Assembly (NCBI GenBank): GCA_014534095.1
Contig: JACVSD010000079.1
Location: forward strand, 1 to 7,569
Direction of reading: 5' to 3'
Source of the DNA: Nitrospiraceae bacterium
GTDB taxonomy: Bacteria > Nitrospirota > Nitrospiria > Nitrospirales > Nitrospiraceae
Length of the DNA: 7,569 nt
Part shown: in pieces, positions 1-5,586 of the stretch
How positions within the stretch are numbered: the first letter of the stretch is position 1
Layout: every line of letters begins with the position of its first letter
The notes under the pieces: generated by a model
Databases searched by the model: none
Seen by the model: the letters and a program-made list of their open reading frames with translations, nothing else
What the model was told of the DNA's origin: nothing
Translations under genes and position numbers: made by a program

Positions 1-18
1 ACCCTTCTGAGGCACTGA

Positions 19-270
19 TTTGCCAGGTCTCGTCGAAGCGCTCACCCACCGAAAATATTGAAGCGGCAGCGCATCTTTGTGAGCGGCGATCTCGCCGGTT
101 GCCATATCGAAGCCGTGTGCCGCTCTGTCGCGGTGAACAGCGCGGAAGGCGAGCTTCTTCAACCCTCGGATTTGCCGAGCGTTCTAGACCTCGGCCTCGT
201 CGCCGCTGTCGCCGGTCCATCCTCGTTAAGACTTTCTCTGTCCCTGCCGATAAGAGTGCCTGAGGGTTAA
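19..270 (+). pseudogene. possible remnant of an NtrC-type sigma-54 activator C-terminus
   Basis: After a stop at 16-18 the frame stays open to a TAA at 268-270. The middle of its translation (about 106-180) reads IEAVCRSVAVNSAEGELL and then QPSDLPS. This resembles the end of the AAA+ domain of NtrC-family activators, where a GNxRxLEN-xCR helix is followed by a short turn and a D-L-P motif. The expected PGN(V/I)REL segment is not intact (LAGCHIEA instead), the ATPase core is missing upstream, and no Fis-type helix-turn-helix follows. The only usable starts are weak (TTG at 58) and have no clear ribosome binding site. I infer a decayed fragment rather than a working gene. The resemblance is short and could be chance. 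Confidence 0.3.
226..254 (+). promoter_or_regulatory. candidate sigma-70-type promoter for the signalling operon
   Basis: TTAAGA (226-231) and GATAAG (249-254) each match the -35 and -10 consensus at 4 of 6 positions and are 17 nt apart. They lie 32 nt upstream of the response-regulator start codon. The site falls inside the presumed remnant reading frame, consistent with that frame not being functional. Weak, pattern-only evidence. Confidence 0.3.
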
Positions 271-286
271 CCAAAGGAGGCAGGCT

Positions 287-678
287 ATGGCAGCTGGACG
301 CGTGTTGGTGGTGGATGATGAACAGAACCTAAGGAAATCATTGCAGCGAACCTTGTCAAAAGCCGGCTATGACGTCGTAGAAGCCGAGGATGGGCACATG
401 GCCTCGAGGTCATCAAGGCCGGGGATAATCCTTTGAACGTCGACGTCATCATATGCGACGTCAATATGCCCAAGGTAGGCGGCCGGGAAGCGATTTCCAT
501 GTTTCGCGCCCAATTCCCGTCGGTGCCCATCATTGTGTTGACCGGGGATCCGAAGTATCAAGACGCGGCGGAATTCCTCAAGACCGGCGCTTCCGAGTAT
601 CTGGCAAAGCCGTTTAATGCGGAGGACCTGGTCAAGAAGGTGGGGGAGTGCGTGAAGAAACACGTCTTTCATCACTGA
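287..678 (+). pseudogene. single-domain response regulator (CheY-like REC), frameshifted
   Basis: The ATG at 287 has a strong Shine-Dalgarno, AAAGGAGG (273-280), 6 nt upstream. The first frame encodes the REC start with the acidic pair (VLVVDDE, D10/D11) and runs through VVEAEDGHM, but then leaves the homology and stops at 434-436. The frame one base back (stop at 676-678) picks up exactly where the fold should continue: GLEVIKAGDNPL, then the phosphoacceptor in IICDVNMPK (D58), the Thr switch in VLTGDP (T86) and the conserved Lys in LAKPF (K108). Restoring one G at the GG of 400-401 gives a normal 130-residue REC protein with no output domain. As read, the upstream product has 49 residues and lacks the phosphorylation site. 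The kinase gene starts 19 nt downstream, so this was probably its phosphorylation partner or a diffusible regulator. The lesion is either a true mutation or a sequencing/assembly error; selection appears recent, because both halves are otherwise intact. Confidence 0.85.
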
Positions 679-697
679 GCCGTGCTTACGATCACCG

Positions 698-1930
698 ATG
701 GCAGAGCTGGGGGTGCAGACAGACATTTGCGAGACGGTGTCACCAGGGGAGCCGGCGCTCGCGCTCCATCCACAGCTGGTGACGTTTGCGCATTGCAATC
801 CGAGCCCCCTCTTCATTCTCAATGCGGAAGCCGGGCTGATCTATTGCAATCATGCCGCCAGACGGACGCAACAGGATCTCGGCTTAGTGGGGCAGGACAT
901 CCTCACCCTGCTGCCGGCTGACTTCCCCGACATTGTCCGCGAATGTCTGACCTCCGACGCCAAGCCCCGGCGCCTGGAGAACGAGGTGCACAGCCGGTGG
1001 TTTGGGTGGACAGCGTATCGATTGCCCAAGATCGACGTGGTCTATTTCTTCGGCGCCGATATCACGAAATACAAGGATGCCGAAAAGGAGCAGAACGAAC
1101 TGCGGCTCCGCCTTATTCAGAACGACAAGATGGCCTCTATCGGACAGCTGGCGGCCGGCATTGCGCATGAGATCAACAACCCGCTCAGTTTTGTCGTCCT
1201 AAATTTCAATCACATCATGAAGTACTGCACGGATTTGCTCGCGCTCGTGCAGCAGTATGCTGCCGTAGAGGAGACCCTCCGCGCGGCGGGGCCCGCCTCG
1301 TCCCATGGCGAAGCGCTGGCGCAATTAGCAGCCGTCAAACAGCAGATGGAATTGGACGAGGTCCTGGAGGAATTGCCGTCCCTGCTCGAAGAGTCCAAGG
1401 ACGGGGCGGAACGCATCCGGTCGATTGTCCAAAATCTGAAGGAGTTCTCCCATACCACGGAAGGTGCCCGGAAGCATGCGGACGTGAATCGCTGCCTGCA
1501 ATCTACCCTGAAGATCGTCGCGTATGAATTGAAATATAAAGCGAAGGTGATCGAGGAGTACGGGGCCATCCCGGAGATTTCCTGTTATCCGCAGGAGTTG
1601 AATCAGGTCTTTATGAATCTCCTGGTCAATGCCGGCCACTCGATCAAGGAGCGCGGCGAAATTCGGGTCAGCACCTGCGTGCAAGCCGGCCACATCGTCG
1701 TCCAAATCAGCGACACAGGCTGCGGTATCCCGGCCGAGCATCTGCCGCGGATTTTTCAGACGTTCTTTACAACGAAGGAAGTGGGGAAAGGTACGGGACT
1801 GGGCCTGAGTATCAGTGCCGATATCGTGAAGAAGCATCAGGGTCGGATTGAAGTGACGTCGACCGTGGGTGTCGGGACGACGTTCCATGTGTGGCTGCCG
1901 CTTCATGGCGGTGCGGAACCACGGCCTTAG
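698..1930 (+). CDS. PAS-domain sensor histidine kinase
   Basis: A 410-residue cytoplasmic kinase that should autophosphorylate on histidine and pass the phosphate to a REC domain. Residues about 28-128 look like a PAS sensor domain (NPSPLFILNAEAGLIYCN, later FFGADITKYKDAE). A coiled linker leads to the H-box MASIGQLAAGIAHEINNPL with phosphoacceptor H157. A longer than usual helical stretch (about 175-255) separates the H-box from the ATPase domain. The ATPase domain has the N-box NQVFMNLLVNAGHSI (N311), G1 DTGCGI (D339), F-box TFFTTK and G2 GKGTGLGLSI. No transmembrane segment or signal peptide is visible, so it probably senses an internal cue through PAS; no ligand can be inferred. ATG 698 is the only ordinary start in this frame after the upstream stop at 653-655. 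It has no clear Shine-Dalgarno, which suggests translation coupled to the preceding gene. Confidence 0.93.
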   Translation: MAELGVQTDICETVSPGEPALALHPQLVTFAHCNPSPLFILNAEAGLIYCNHAARRTQQDLGLVGQDILTLLPADFPDIVRECLTSDAKPRRLENEVHSRWFGWTAYRLPKIDVVYFFGADITKYKDAEKEQNELRLRLIQNDKMASIGQLAAGIAHEINNPLSFVVLNFNHIMKYCTDLLALVQQYAAVEETLRAAGPASSHGEALAQLAAVKQQMELDEVLEELPSLLEESKDGAERIRSIVQNLKEFSHTTEGARKHADVNRCLQSTLKIVAYELKYKAKVIEEYGAIPEISCYPQELNQVFMNLLVNAGHSIKERGEIRVSTCVQAGHIVVQISDTGCGIPAEHLPRIFQTFFTTKEVGKGTGLGLSISADIVKKHQGRIEVTSTVGVGTTFHVWLPLHGGAEPRP

Positions 1931-1934
1931 GAGA
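1929..1934 (+). promoter_or_regulatory. ribosome binding site that sets the HDOD gene start
   Basis: AGGAGA overlaps the kinase stop codon (1928-1930) and lies 6 nt before ATG 1941. It favours 1941 over the in-frame ATG at 1869, which would bury 60 nt in the kinase gene and has no such site. Confidence 0.65.
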
Positions 1935-1940
1935 GAGACC

Positions 1941-2837
1941 ATGGGGACGTCTTTTTCCGAGACGGTCTCAGCGCTCCGCGACCTTCCCCCCATCAGCGAT
2001 GTCGCGCTGGAGGTGGTCCGTCGAACGACCCAGGAGGATCTGGAGGCCGGGGCACTCGCCAGGATCATCGCGAAGGATCCGGGGCTTGCGCTGAAAGTGC
2101 TGCGCGTGGCCAATTCGCCGTTTTACGGCGTGCGCACTCAGGTGAAGACGCTTCAGCAGGCCATCGTCGTGCTCGGGCAACTCAGTGTGGTGTCGATCTG
2201 TTCCACCATCGCCGCGCTCGGTGTCCTCACGGCGCGACATCCCGTTCCTCATCCGCGCTATTCCAACAGCACGCTCCGGCGGCATGCGGTCCTGACGGCT
2301 GTGATGGCGCGCTGTGCGGCCGAGCAATCGGAGTCGCCGCGTCTTCCCGCGGCCGATGCTTATATGGCGGGACTTCTGCATGACATCGGAGAGCTGGCCC
2401 TCGCTGTCTTTTACCCGTCCCGGCTGAAGGCCCTGCATGAATACGAAACGGCCCACCCGGGCTGCAGCCGGATTGATGCCCAAAGACAAAGTGTTGGTTG
2501 CGATCACCAGAGCCTCGGTGCCGAAGTGCTGCAGCGGTGGCATCTGCCTCCGACGTTTATTCATGTGGCCGGGCACCATCATGATGGAGTCTCTTTGCTG
2601 GACGGTCCCGAGGGTGCCATGGTGAAACTAATCGGCACGGCGGCCGCAATTGCCGACGCCTTGGTCCCTGCACTGGAGCCGGATGGTTGCGGGCAGATTC
2701 GGGCGACCGAGCCGGGCGGTCGCGACGTGATTCTGTCCACGATCACCGGCGTGGCACCGTCCCTGTCTGGCTGCCTGGAACCATATCTTGATTCGCTTCT
2801 GGCCGAAACCATGCTGATGGAGCACTGTTGCGCATGA
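1941..2837 (+). CDS. HDOD domain-containing signalling protein
   Basis: A 298-residue protein of the HDOD family (a non-GYP relative of HD phosphohydrolases), found in bacterial signalling operons and generally thought to act as an output or scaffold module. Residues about 12-75 carry the typical opening, LPPISDVALEVVRRT followed by ARIIAKDPGLALKVLRVANSPFYG. Residues about 75-98 continue LQQAIVVLGQLSVVSI, and the HD-like motif is GLLHDIGELAL (H147, D148). A later segment, DHQSLGAEVLQRWHLPP (188-204), and AGHHHD (210-215) also fit the family. Whether it retains hydrolase activity cannot be decided from sequence; most HDOD proteins have none demonstrated. It lies 10 nt after the kinase and its stop overlaps the start of the next regulator, so it is very probably co-expressed with both and may be the pathway output. 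Confidence 0.9.
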   Translation: MGTSFSETVSALRDLPPISDVALEVVRRTTQEDLEAGALARIIAKDPGLALKVLRVANSPFYGVRTQVKTLQQAIVVLGQLSVVSICSTIAALGVLTARHPVPHPRYSNSTLRRHAVLTAVMARCAAEQSESPRLPAADAYMAGLLHDIGELALAVFYPSRLKALHEYETAHPGCSRIDAQRQSVGCDHQSLGAEVLQRWHLPPTFIHVAGHHHDGVSLLDGPEGAMVKLIGTAAAIADALVPALEPDGCGQIRATEPGGRDVILSTITGVAPSLSGCLEPYLDSLLAETMLMEHCCA

Positions 2838-3688
2838 CGGTCTCGGACACACCACCGCCAGCCATCCTGTGCGTAGACGATGAACCGGGTATTCTCCGGT
2901 CCATCCGCCGGAGCCTGAAGAACGAGCATGTTGAAGTGCTGACCGCCTCCAGTGGCCAGGAGGCGCTGGCCTGTCTGCAGGAGCGCCAGGTGGCCTTGGT
3001 ACTGACTGATTATCGGATGCCCGAGATGAACGGCATTGAGTTGCTGGAACAGGTGGGCCAGGTCTCCCCGCACTCGTTCCGGATCATTCTCACCGGCTAC
3101 GCCGAGGCGAACGTCCTCATCGATGCCATCAATCGGGGTCAGATCTACAAGGTGCTCTATAAGCCTTTTCAAGAAGAGGATATCAAGCTCACGGTGCGAT
3201 CCGGCCTGGAGCATTACAGCCAGGCGTGTCAGAACCGGTCTCTGCTGCATGAGTTGGAATCGAAGAACCGGCAACTGGCCGCCTGTAATCTCCGACTCAC
3301 CGAAGGCCTCGAAGGAACCAAGAACGAGTTGGTCCTTTCCGCGAGCGCATTGAGCCTCGCGCAGCAGTTGCTGCATGAGATTCCCGCCGCCGTGGTTGGT
3401 GTCGATCCGTCTGGCGAGGTCGTCTTCGCGAATCGTGTGGGCAACGCCTGGTTCGGGTCATCGGCGACCGGTCCGTCGATGGTGGGCGTCGACGTGCGCG
3501 AGGTGGTTCCCGGCGAGATTCATGAAGGTGTCCAGAAAGTCATGACCGGCAGCGAGGAGCAATGTATGCGGATGACGATCGCCAACGGCGTGCAGCTCGC
3601 GGTCACCTGTCGCCCAATCAAGAGCCTCATGCAGGGCCCTGCTTCCCAGCGTCCGGTCTTTCTCTTTGCCGTTCAGATGATGGACTAG
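2834..3688 (+). CDS. response regulator, REC plus C-terminal PAS-like domain
   Basis: A 284-residue regulator. REC domain (about 9-125): AILCVDDEPGI with D15/D16, phosphoacceptor D59 in LVLTDYRMPEMNG, T87 in ILTGYA, and K110 in LYKPF. The segment after T87 (AEANVLIDAINRGQIYKVLYKPF) is of the type seen in RpfG- and HupR-like regulators. A helical, probably coiled-coil linker (about 125-178) leads to a PAS-like domain (about 178-284) beginning LLHEIPAAVVGVDPSGEVVFAN. No DNA-binding, GGDEF, EAL or HD-GYP domain is present, so output is probably through protein contact or by controlling the PAS domain. The start is uncertain: ATG 2834 overlaps the HDOD stop as ATGA, but TTG 2828 in the same frame sits 5 nt after GGAG (2819-2822), against 11 nt for the ATG. 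The choice changes the N-terminus by two residues. It closes the signalling operon. Confidence 0.9.
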   Translation: MTVSDTPPPAILCVDDEPGILRSIRRSLKNEHVEVLTASSGQEALACLQERQVALVLTDYRMPEMNGIELLEQVGQVSPHSFRIILTGYAEANVLIDAINRGQIYKVLYKPFQEEDIKLTVRSGLEHYSQACQNRSLLHELESKNRQLAACNLRLTEGLEGTKNELVLSASALSLAQQLLHEIPAAVVGVDPSGEVVFANRVGNAWFGSSATGPSMVGVDVREVVPGEIHEGVQKVMTGSEEQCMRMTIANGVQLAVTCRPIKSLMQGPASQRPVFLFAVQMMD

Positions 3689-3708
3689 CGGCTTGCCGCC
3701 TGCGTTTT
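3688..3708 (+). terminator. weak candidate terminator after the signalling operon
   Basis: GCGG-CTTG-CCGC (3688-3699) can form a 4-bp stem with a tetraloop. It is followed, after CTGCG, by TTTT (3705-3708). It starts at the last base of the stop codon. The stem is short and the T tract is not adjacent, so the call is weak. The remainder of the 123-nt gap to the convergent gene shows nothing else I can name. Confidence 0.25.
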
Positions 3709-3811
3709 CCCGGTGCACGCGCCTCGCTCAAGTCACGAGAAGACATCTTGCGTTCCCAGACAGGTCAGCAGGGCGGGAGCAGCACACTGCCGGCCGTGAA
3801 CAGCACCGTGG

Positions 3812-4423
3812 TCATTCGTCAGAGCGGTTGAGCCGGAAGAAATTGCTGACAGAGCCATCCGTCTTATGCTCCTGGTACAGAAAGACCAGTTCGCGCTCAT
3901 CGAATGTGCCAAACCACTCTTCCCAGCTGATCTCATGGAGCCGTTGCCCGCCGTAGCCGGGGAAATCCAGCCGAAGTACGCCGGCACTGCCTGTACGCTC
4001 GGTGGATTCGACCGTTGAAGGCAGCGCCTGCCGTTCCTCTGCCCATTGCCGGATGACGTCATGGTTCCTCGTCGCGAGTGACTGGCCTTTGCGGTCTTCA
4101 TGCTCTTCGGGCGAATCGATCCATTTCGAGTATTTCAGCGGTTTAGGCAGGTCCGCTCCGCCGGGGCGCCGGCCGCGCGCGGTCCGGACACCGCGGGTTT
4201 TTGTGGCGCTTGCGCCACGGGATCCTCTGCTCTTGCCTGCGCGGCTCGTCGTGCTGCCGCGTCGCTGACCGGTGGACGTGGCGGCCGTCCGCTTTCTAGC
4301 CGGGCCGGGCTTTGCGCCGGTCCTCTTCCCGCTGGATCCCTTCCCGCCGGACTTCTTCGCGCTGGACTTCTTCGCGCCGGACCTGGTCGACGTGCGGCTC
4401 GTCTTCTTGGCAGCTTTCGGCAT
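3812..4423 (-). CDS. histone H1-like basic tail fused to a conserved C-terminal domain of unknown function
   Basis: A 203-residue protein in two parts. Residues 1-90 are low-complexity Lys/Arg/Ser/Gly/Ala/Thr with 28 basic and no acidic residues, and include AKKSSAKKSGGK-type repeats. This resembles the tails of AlgP, PhaF and bacterial H1-like proteins and predicts disorder and nucleic-acid or polyanion binding. Residues about 92-200 are acidic to neutral and folded-looking: KYSKWIDSPEEHEDRKGQ, RNHDVIRQWAEER, GVLRLDFPGYGG, EISWEEWFGTFDERELVFLYQE and SNFFRLN. I recognise this as a small conserved bacterial domain often left as hypothetical or mislabelled a 1,4-alpha-glucan branching protein; nothing in it looks like a glycosidase. 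The start is well supported: GGAGG lies 6 nt upstream of the ATG (complement of 4430-4434 and 4421-4423). It is monocistronic, convergent with the signalling operon and divergent from the GNAT operon. Role inferred only: nucleoid or stress-associated DNA-binding protein. Confidence 0.85.
   Translation of the reverse strand: MPKAAKKTSRTSTRSGAKKSSAKKSGGKGSSGKRTGAKPGPARKRTAATSTGQRRGSTTSRAGKSRGSRGASATKTRGVRTARGRRPGGADLPKPLKYSKWIDSPEEHEDRKGQSLATRNHDVIRQWAEERQALPSTVESTERTGSAGVLRLDFPGYGGQRLHEISWEEWFGTFDERELVFLYQEHKTDGSVSNFFRLNRSDE
4336..4384 (-). repeat. in-gene 15-bp tandem repeat encoding Ser/Ala-Lys-Lys units
   Basis: The coding DNA for residues about 14-30 repeats a roughly 15-bp unit. On the plus strand it is seen as GGACTTCTTCGCG followed by close copies, and it encodes S(G/S)AKKS-type pentads. 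Repeats of this kind change length easily by slippage in steps of five residues, so tail length may vary between strains. Confidence 0.55.
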
Positions 4424-4629
4424 AAGTAACCTCCTTGGGTGTGATCTAGGGGCTGCAAAACACGCACCCTCGCGGCTTCACAATGCGACCACATCCAATT
4501 TCCGTCAGGGGATACCGCGATGCGCCGGTACTGCAGCCTCTTCCGAAATAGCATGGTGCCCAGGCGCCGGCCAGCCGCTCGGGAAAAGAAACCGTTCGTC
4601 GCCCGGTGAATGACGTCGTGTCCGCTGTC

Positions 4630-4642
4630 AGACAACTTGTCT
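4630..4642. promoter_or_regulatory. 13-nt inverted repeat, possible operator before the GNAT operon
   Basis: AGACAA-C-TTGTCT is a perfect inverted repeat (6-bp arms, 1-nt centre) in the divergent gap, 57 nt before the GNAT start. Its right arm is also the best candidate -35 element. The shape fits binding by a small dimeric repressor, but there is no regulator gene beside it and a 6-bp palindrome can occur by chance. Otherwise the 4424-4699 gap shows no gene I can support. Confidence 0.35.
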
Positions 4643-4667
4643 TCCCGCACTGGGATCCGGATATGCT
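4637..4667 (+). promoter_or_regulatory. weak candidate promoter for the GNAT operon
   Basis: TTGTCT (4637-4642) and TATGCT (4662-4667) each match consensus at 4 of 6 positions, with a long 19-nt spacer. They sit 32 nt before the GNAT start. Weak pattern evidence. Confidence 0.25.
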
Positions 4668-4699
4668 ACAAGTGTCGAGCGGTGGACAGGACGTCGATA

Positions 4700-5170
4700 A
4701 TGATTGAACAAGCGCAGCCGGCCGATGCGCCGGTCATCACAGACATGGTCGGGGAACTGCTGCATGAAATCATGGCCGCCATCGGCAAACCGGTGTTTAC
4801 CTTTGATCCAGCGGCCACGCGGACCCGGGCGCAAGAGTGGCTACAGACCGGCAAAACCATGGCTTGGATCGCGCGCGACGAAGAGCGCGGGGCAGTCGTT
4901 GGATTTCTCGCTCTGTATGAAAGTTATGCGCTCTATGCCGAGGGGGCCTTCGCCACGATTTCAGAACTCTACGTCCGTCGACAGGCTCGGTCGCAAGGGA
5001 TCGGCGCGGCCCTGGTCGGGGAAGTTCAGAAGGTCGCACAAGCAAGAAGGTGGACCAGGCTGGAAGTGACCACGCCTCCCTTTCCTCAGTTTGAGCGCAC
5101 GTACCGATTTTATGAACACCAGGGTTTCAAGATATCGGGCGGCCGGAAGATGAGTCTGCGCCTCTCATGA
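4700..5170 (+). CDS. GNAT family N-acetyltransferase
   Basis: A 156-residue protein, the usual size for a single GNAT domain, which transfers an acetyl group from acetyl-CoA to an amine. It opens with the N-terminal strand and helix (MIEQAQPADAPVITDMVGEL). It continues with the central strand AVVGFLALYE and motif A with the acetyl-CoA pyrophosphate loop in ISELYVRRQARSQGIGAALV (R97, G100, G102). It ends with the late strand and helix TRLEVTT and RTYRFYEHQGFKISGGRKMSLRL, where the YRFYEHQGF element is typical. The substrate cannot be inferred. ATG 4700 is chosen over the in-frame ATG at 4610 because AGGA (4688-4691) lies 8 nt before it, the family homology starts there, and the extra 30 residues look non-coding. 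Its stop overlaps the next start as ATGA, beginning a run of coupled genes. Confidence 0.9.
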   Translation: MIEQAQPADAPVITDMVGELLHEIMAAIGKPVFTFDPAATRTRAQEWLQTGKTMAWIARDEERGAVVGFLALYESYALYAEGAFATISELYVRRQARSQGIGAALVGEVQKVAQARRWTRLEVTTPPFPQFERTYRFYEHQGFKISGGRKMSLRLS

Positions 5171-5586
5171 AGCCCGTGATCCAACAGGCGCGCACCGGCT
5201 GCGGCATTGCGGCGGTTGCTGCGATCGCAGGCGTCTCGTACCGCCAGGCGAACCGGGTGGCGGCGTCACTCGGCATTTCGGCGGAAGACGACCGGCTTTG
5301 GTCCGACACGGCAATGGTCCGGCGGCTGCTTGCACGATACGGCCGGCGAGTCCCGTCATCACCGCGGCCGTTTCGATCGTGGGACGGCCTCCCTGATTAT
5401 GCGTTGCTGGCGATCAAATGGCGGCGGCGGCGAGGCCGGGCATTCTGGCACTGGGTCGTGTTTGTCCGGGAGAACGGCCGGGCCTGCGTACTGGACTCGA
5501 AGCCAGGCCTGACGACACCGCTGCGGCGGGACTTCGGACGCATGCAGCCGAAATGGTATTTGCAGATTCCCCCCACGAGACCATGA
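5167..5586 (+). CDS. small papain/C39-like cysteine-protease-fold protein
   Basis: A 139-residue protein with the layout of C39-like cysteine peptidases. An N-terminal QQARTGCGIAAVAAIAG places the putative nucleophile C12 at the start of a helix, with Q6 or Q7 as oxyanion-hole candidates. WHWVVFVRENGRACVLDSKPG supplies H95 and D110, completing a plausible Cys-His-Asp triad. Between them, LWSDTAMVRRLLARYG and LPDYALLAIKWRRRRGRAFWHW fit the family pattern as I remember it, as does the closing RRDFGRMQPKWYLQIP. There is no signal peptide, transmembrane segment or attached ABC transporter, so it is not a bacteriocin-exporter C39 domain and is probably cytoplasmic. The substrate is unknown, and a non-proteolytic role is possible. 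The start ATG overlaps the GNAT stop (ATGA, 5167-5170), and its own stop overlaps the flavoprotein start in the same way. Confidence 0.75.
   Translation: MKPVIQQARTGCGIAAVAAIAGVSYRQANRVAASLGISAEDDRLWSDTAMVRRLLARYGRRVPSSPRPFRSWDGLPDYALLAIKWRRRRGRAFWHWVVFVRENGRACVLDSKPGLTTPLRRDFGRMQPKWYLQIPPTRP

Noticed and set aside
373..433. Programmed -1 frameshifting to express the full response regulator
   Set aside because: The shift is in the -1 direction, but the overlap contains no X-XXY-YYZ slippery heptamer, and homology places the break at a GG where a simple one-base loss explains it.
1869..1940. N-terminal extension of the HDOD protein from ATG 1869
   Set aside because: It would overlap the end of the kinase gene by 62 nt, and the ribosome binding site and domain start both point to ATG 1941.
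1325..2113. Long minus-strand reading frame (262 codons) across the kinase/HDOD junction
   Set aside because: It mirrors strongly supported plus-strand genes with intact motifs, has no recognisable domain, and long antisense frames are expected at this GC content.
2579..3376. Long minus-strand reading frame (265 codons) opposite HDOD and REC-PAS
   Set aside because: Same reason: fully opposite real coding sequence, with no family features of its own.
4203..4218. Perfect hairpin GTGGCGC-TT-GCGCCAC as a terminator
   Set aside because: It lies inside the H1-like coding sequence, and no T tract follows it on either strand (on the minus strand an A tract follows).
4135..4650. Arg/Pro/Ala-rich minus-strand frame overlapping the H1-like gene
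   Set aside because: Frame-shifted reading of the Lys/Arg-rich tail; composition is typical of shadow translation and it lacks the strong ribosome binding site of the true gene.
4610..4699. N-terminal extension of the GNAT protein from ATG 4610
   Set aside because: The extra 30 residues do not resemble a GNAT N-terminus, and they would cover the candidate promoter and inverted repeat; AGGA supports ATG 4700.
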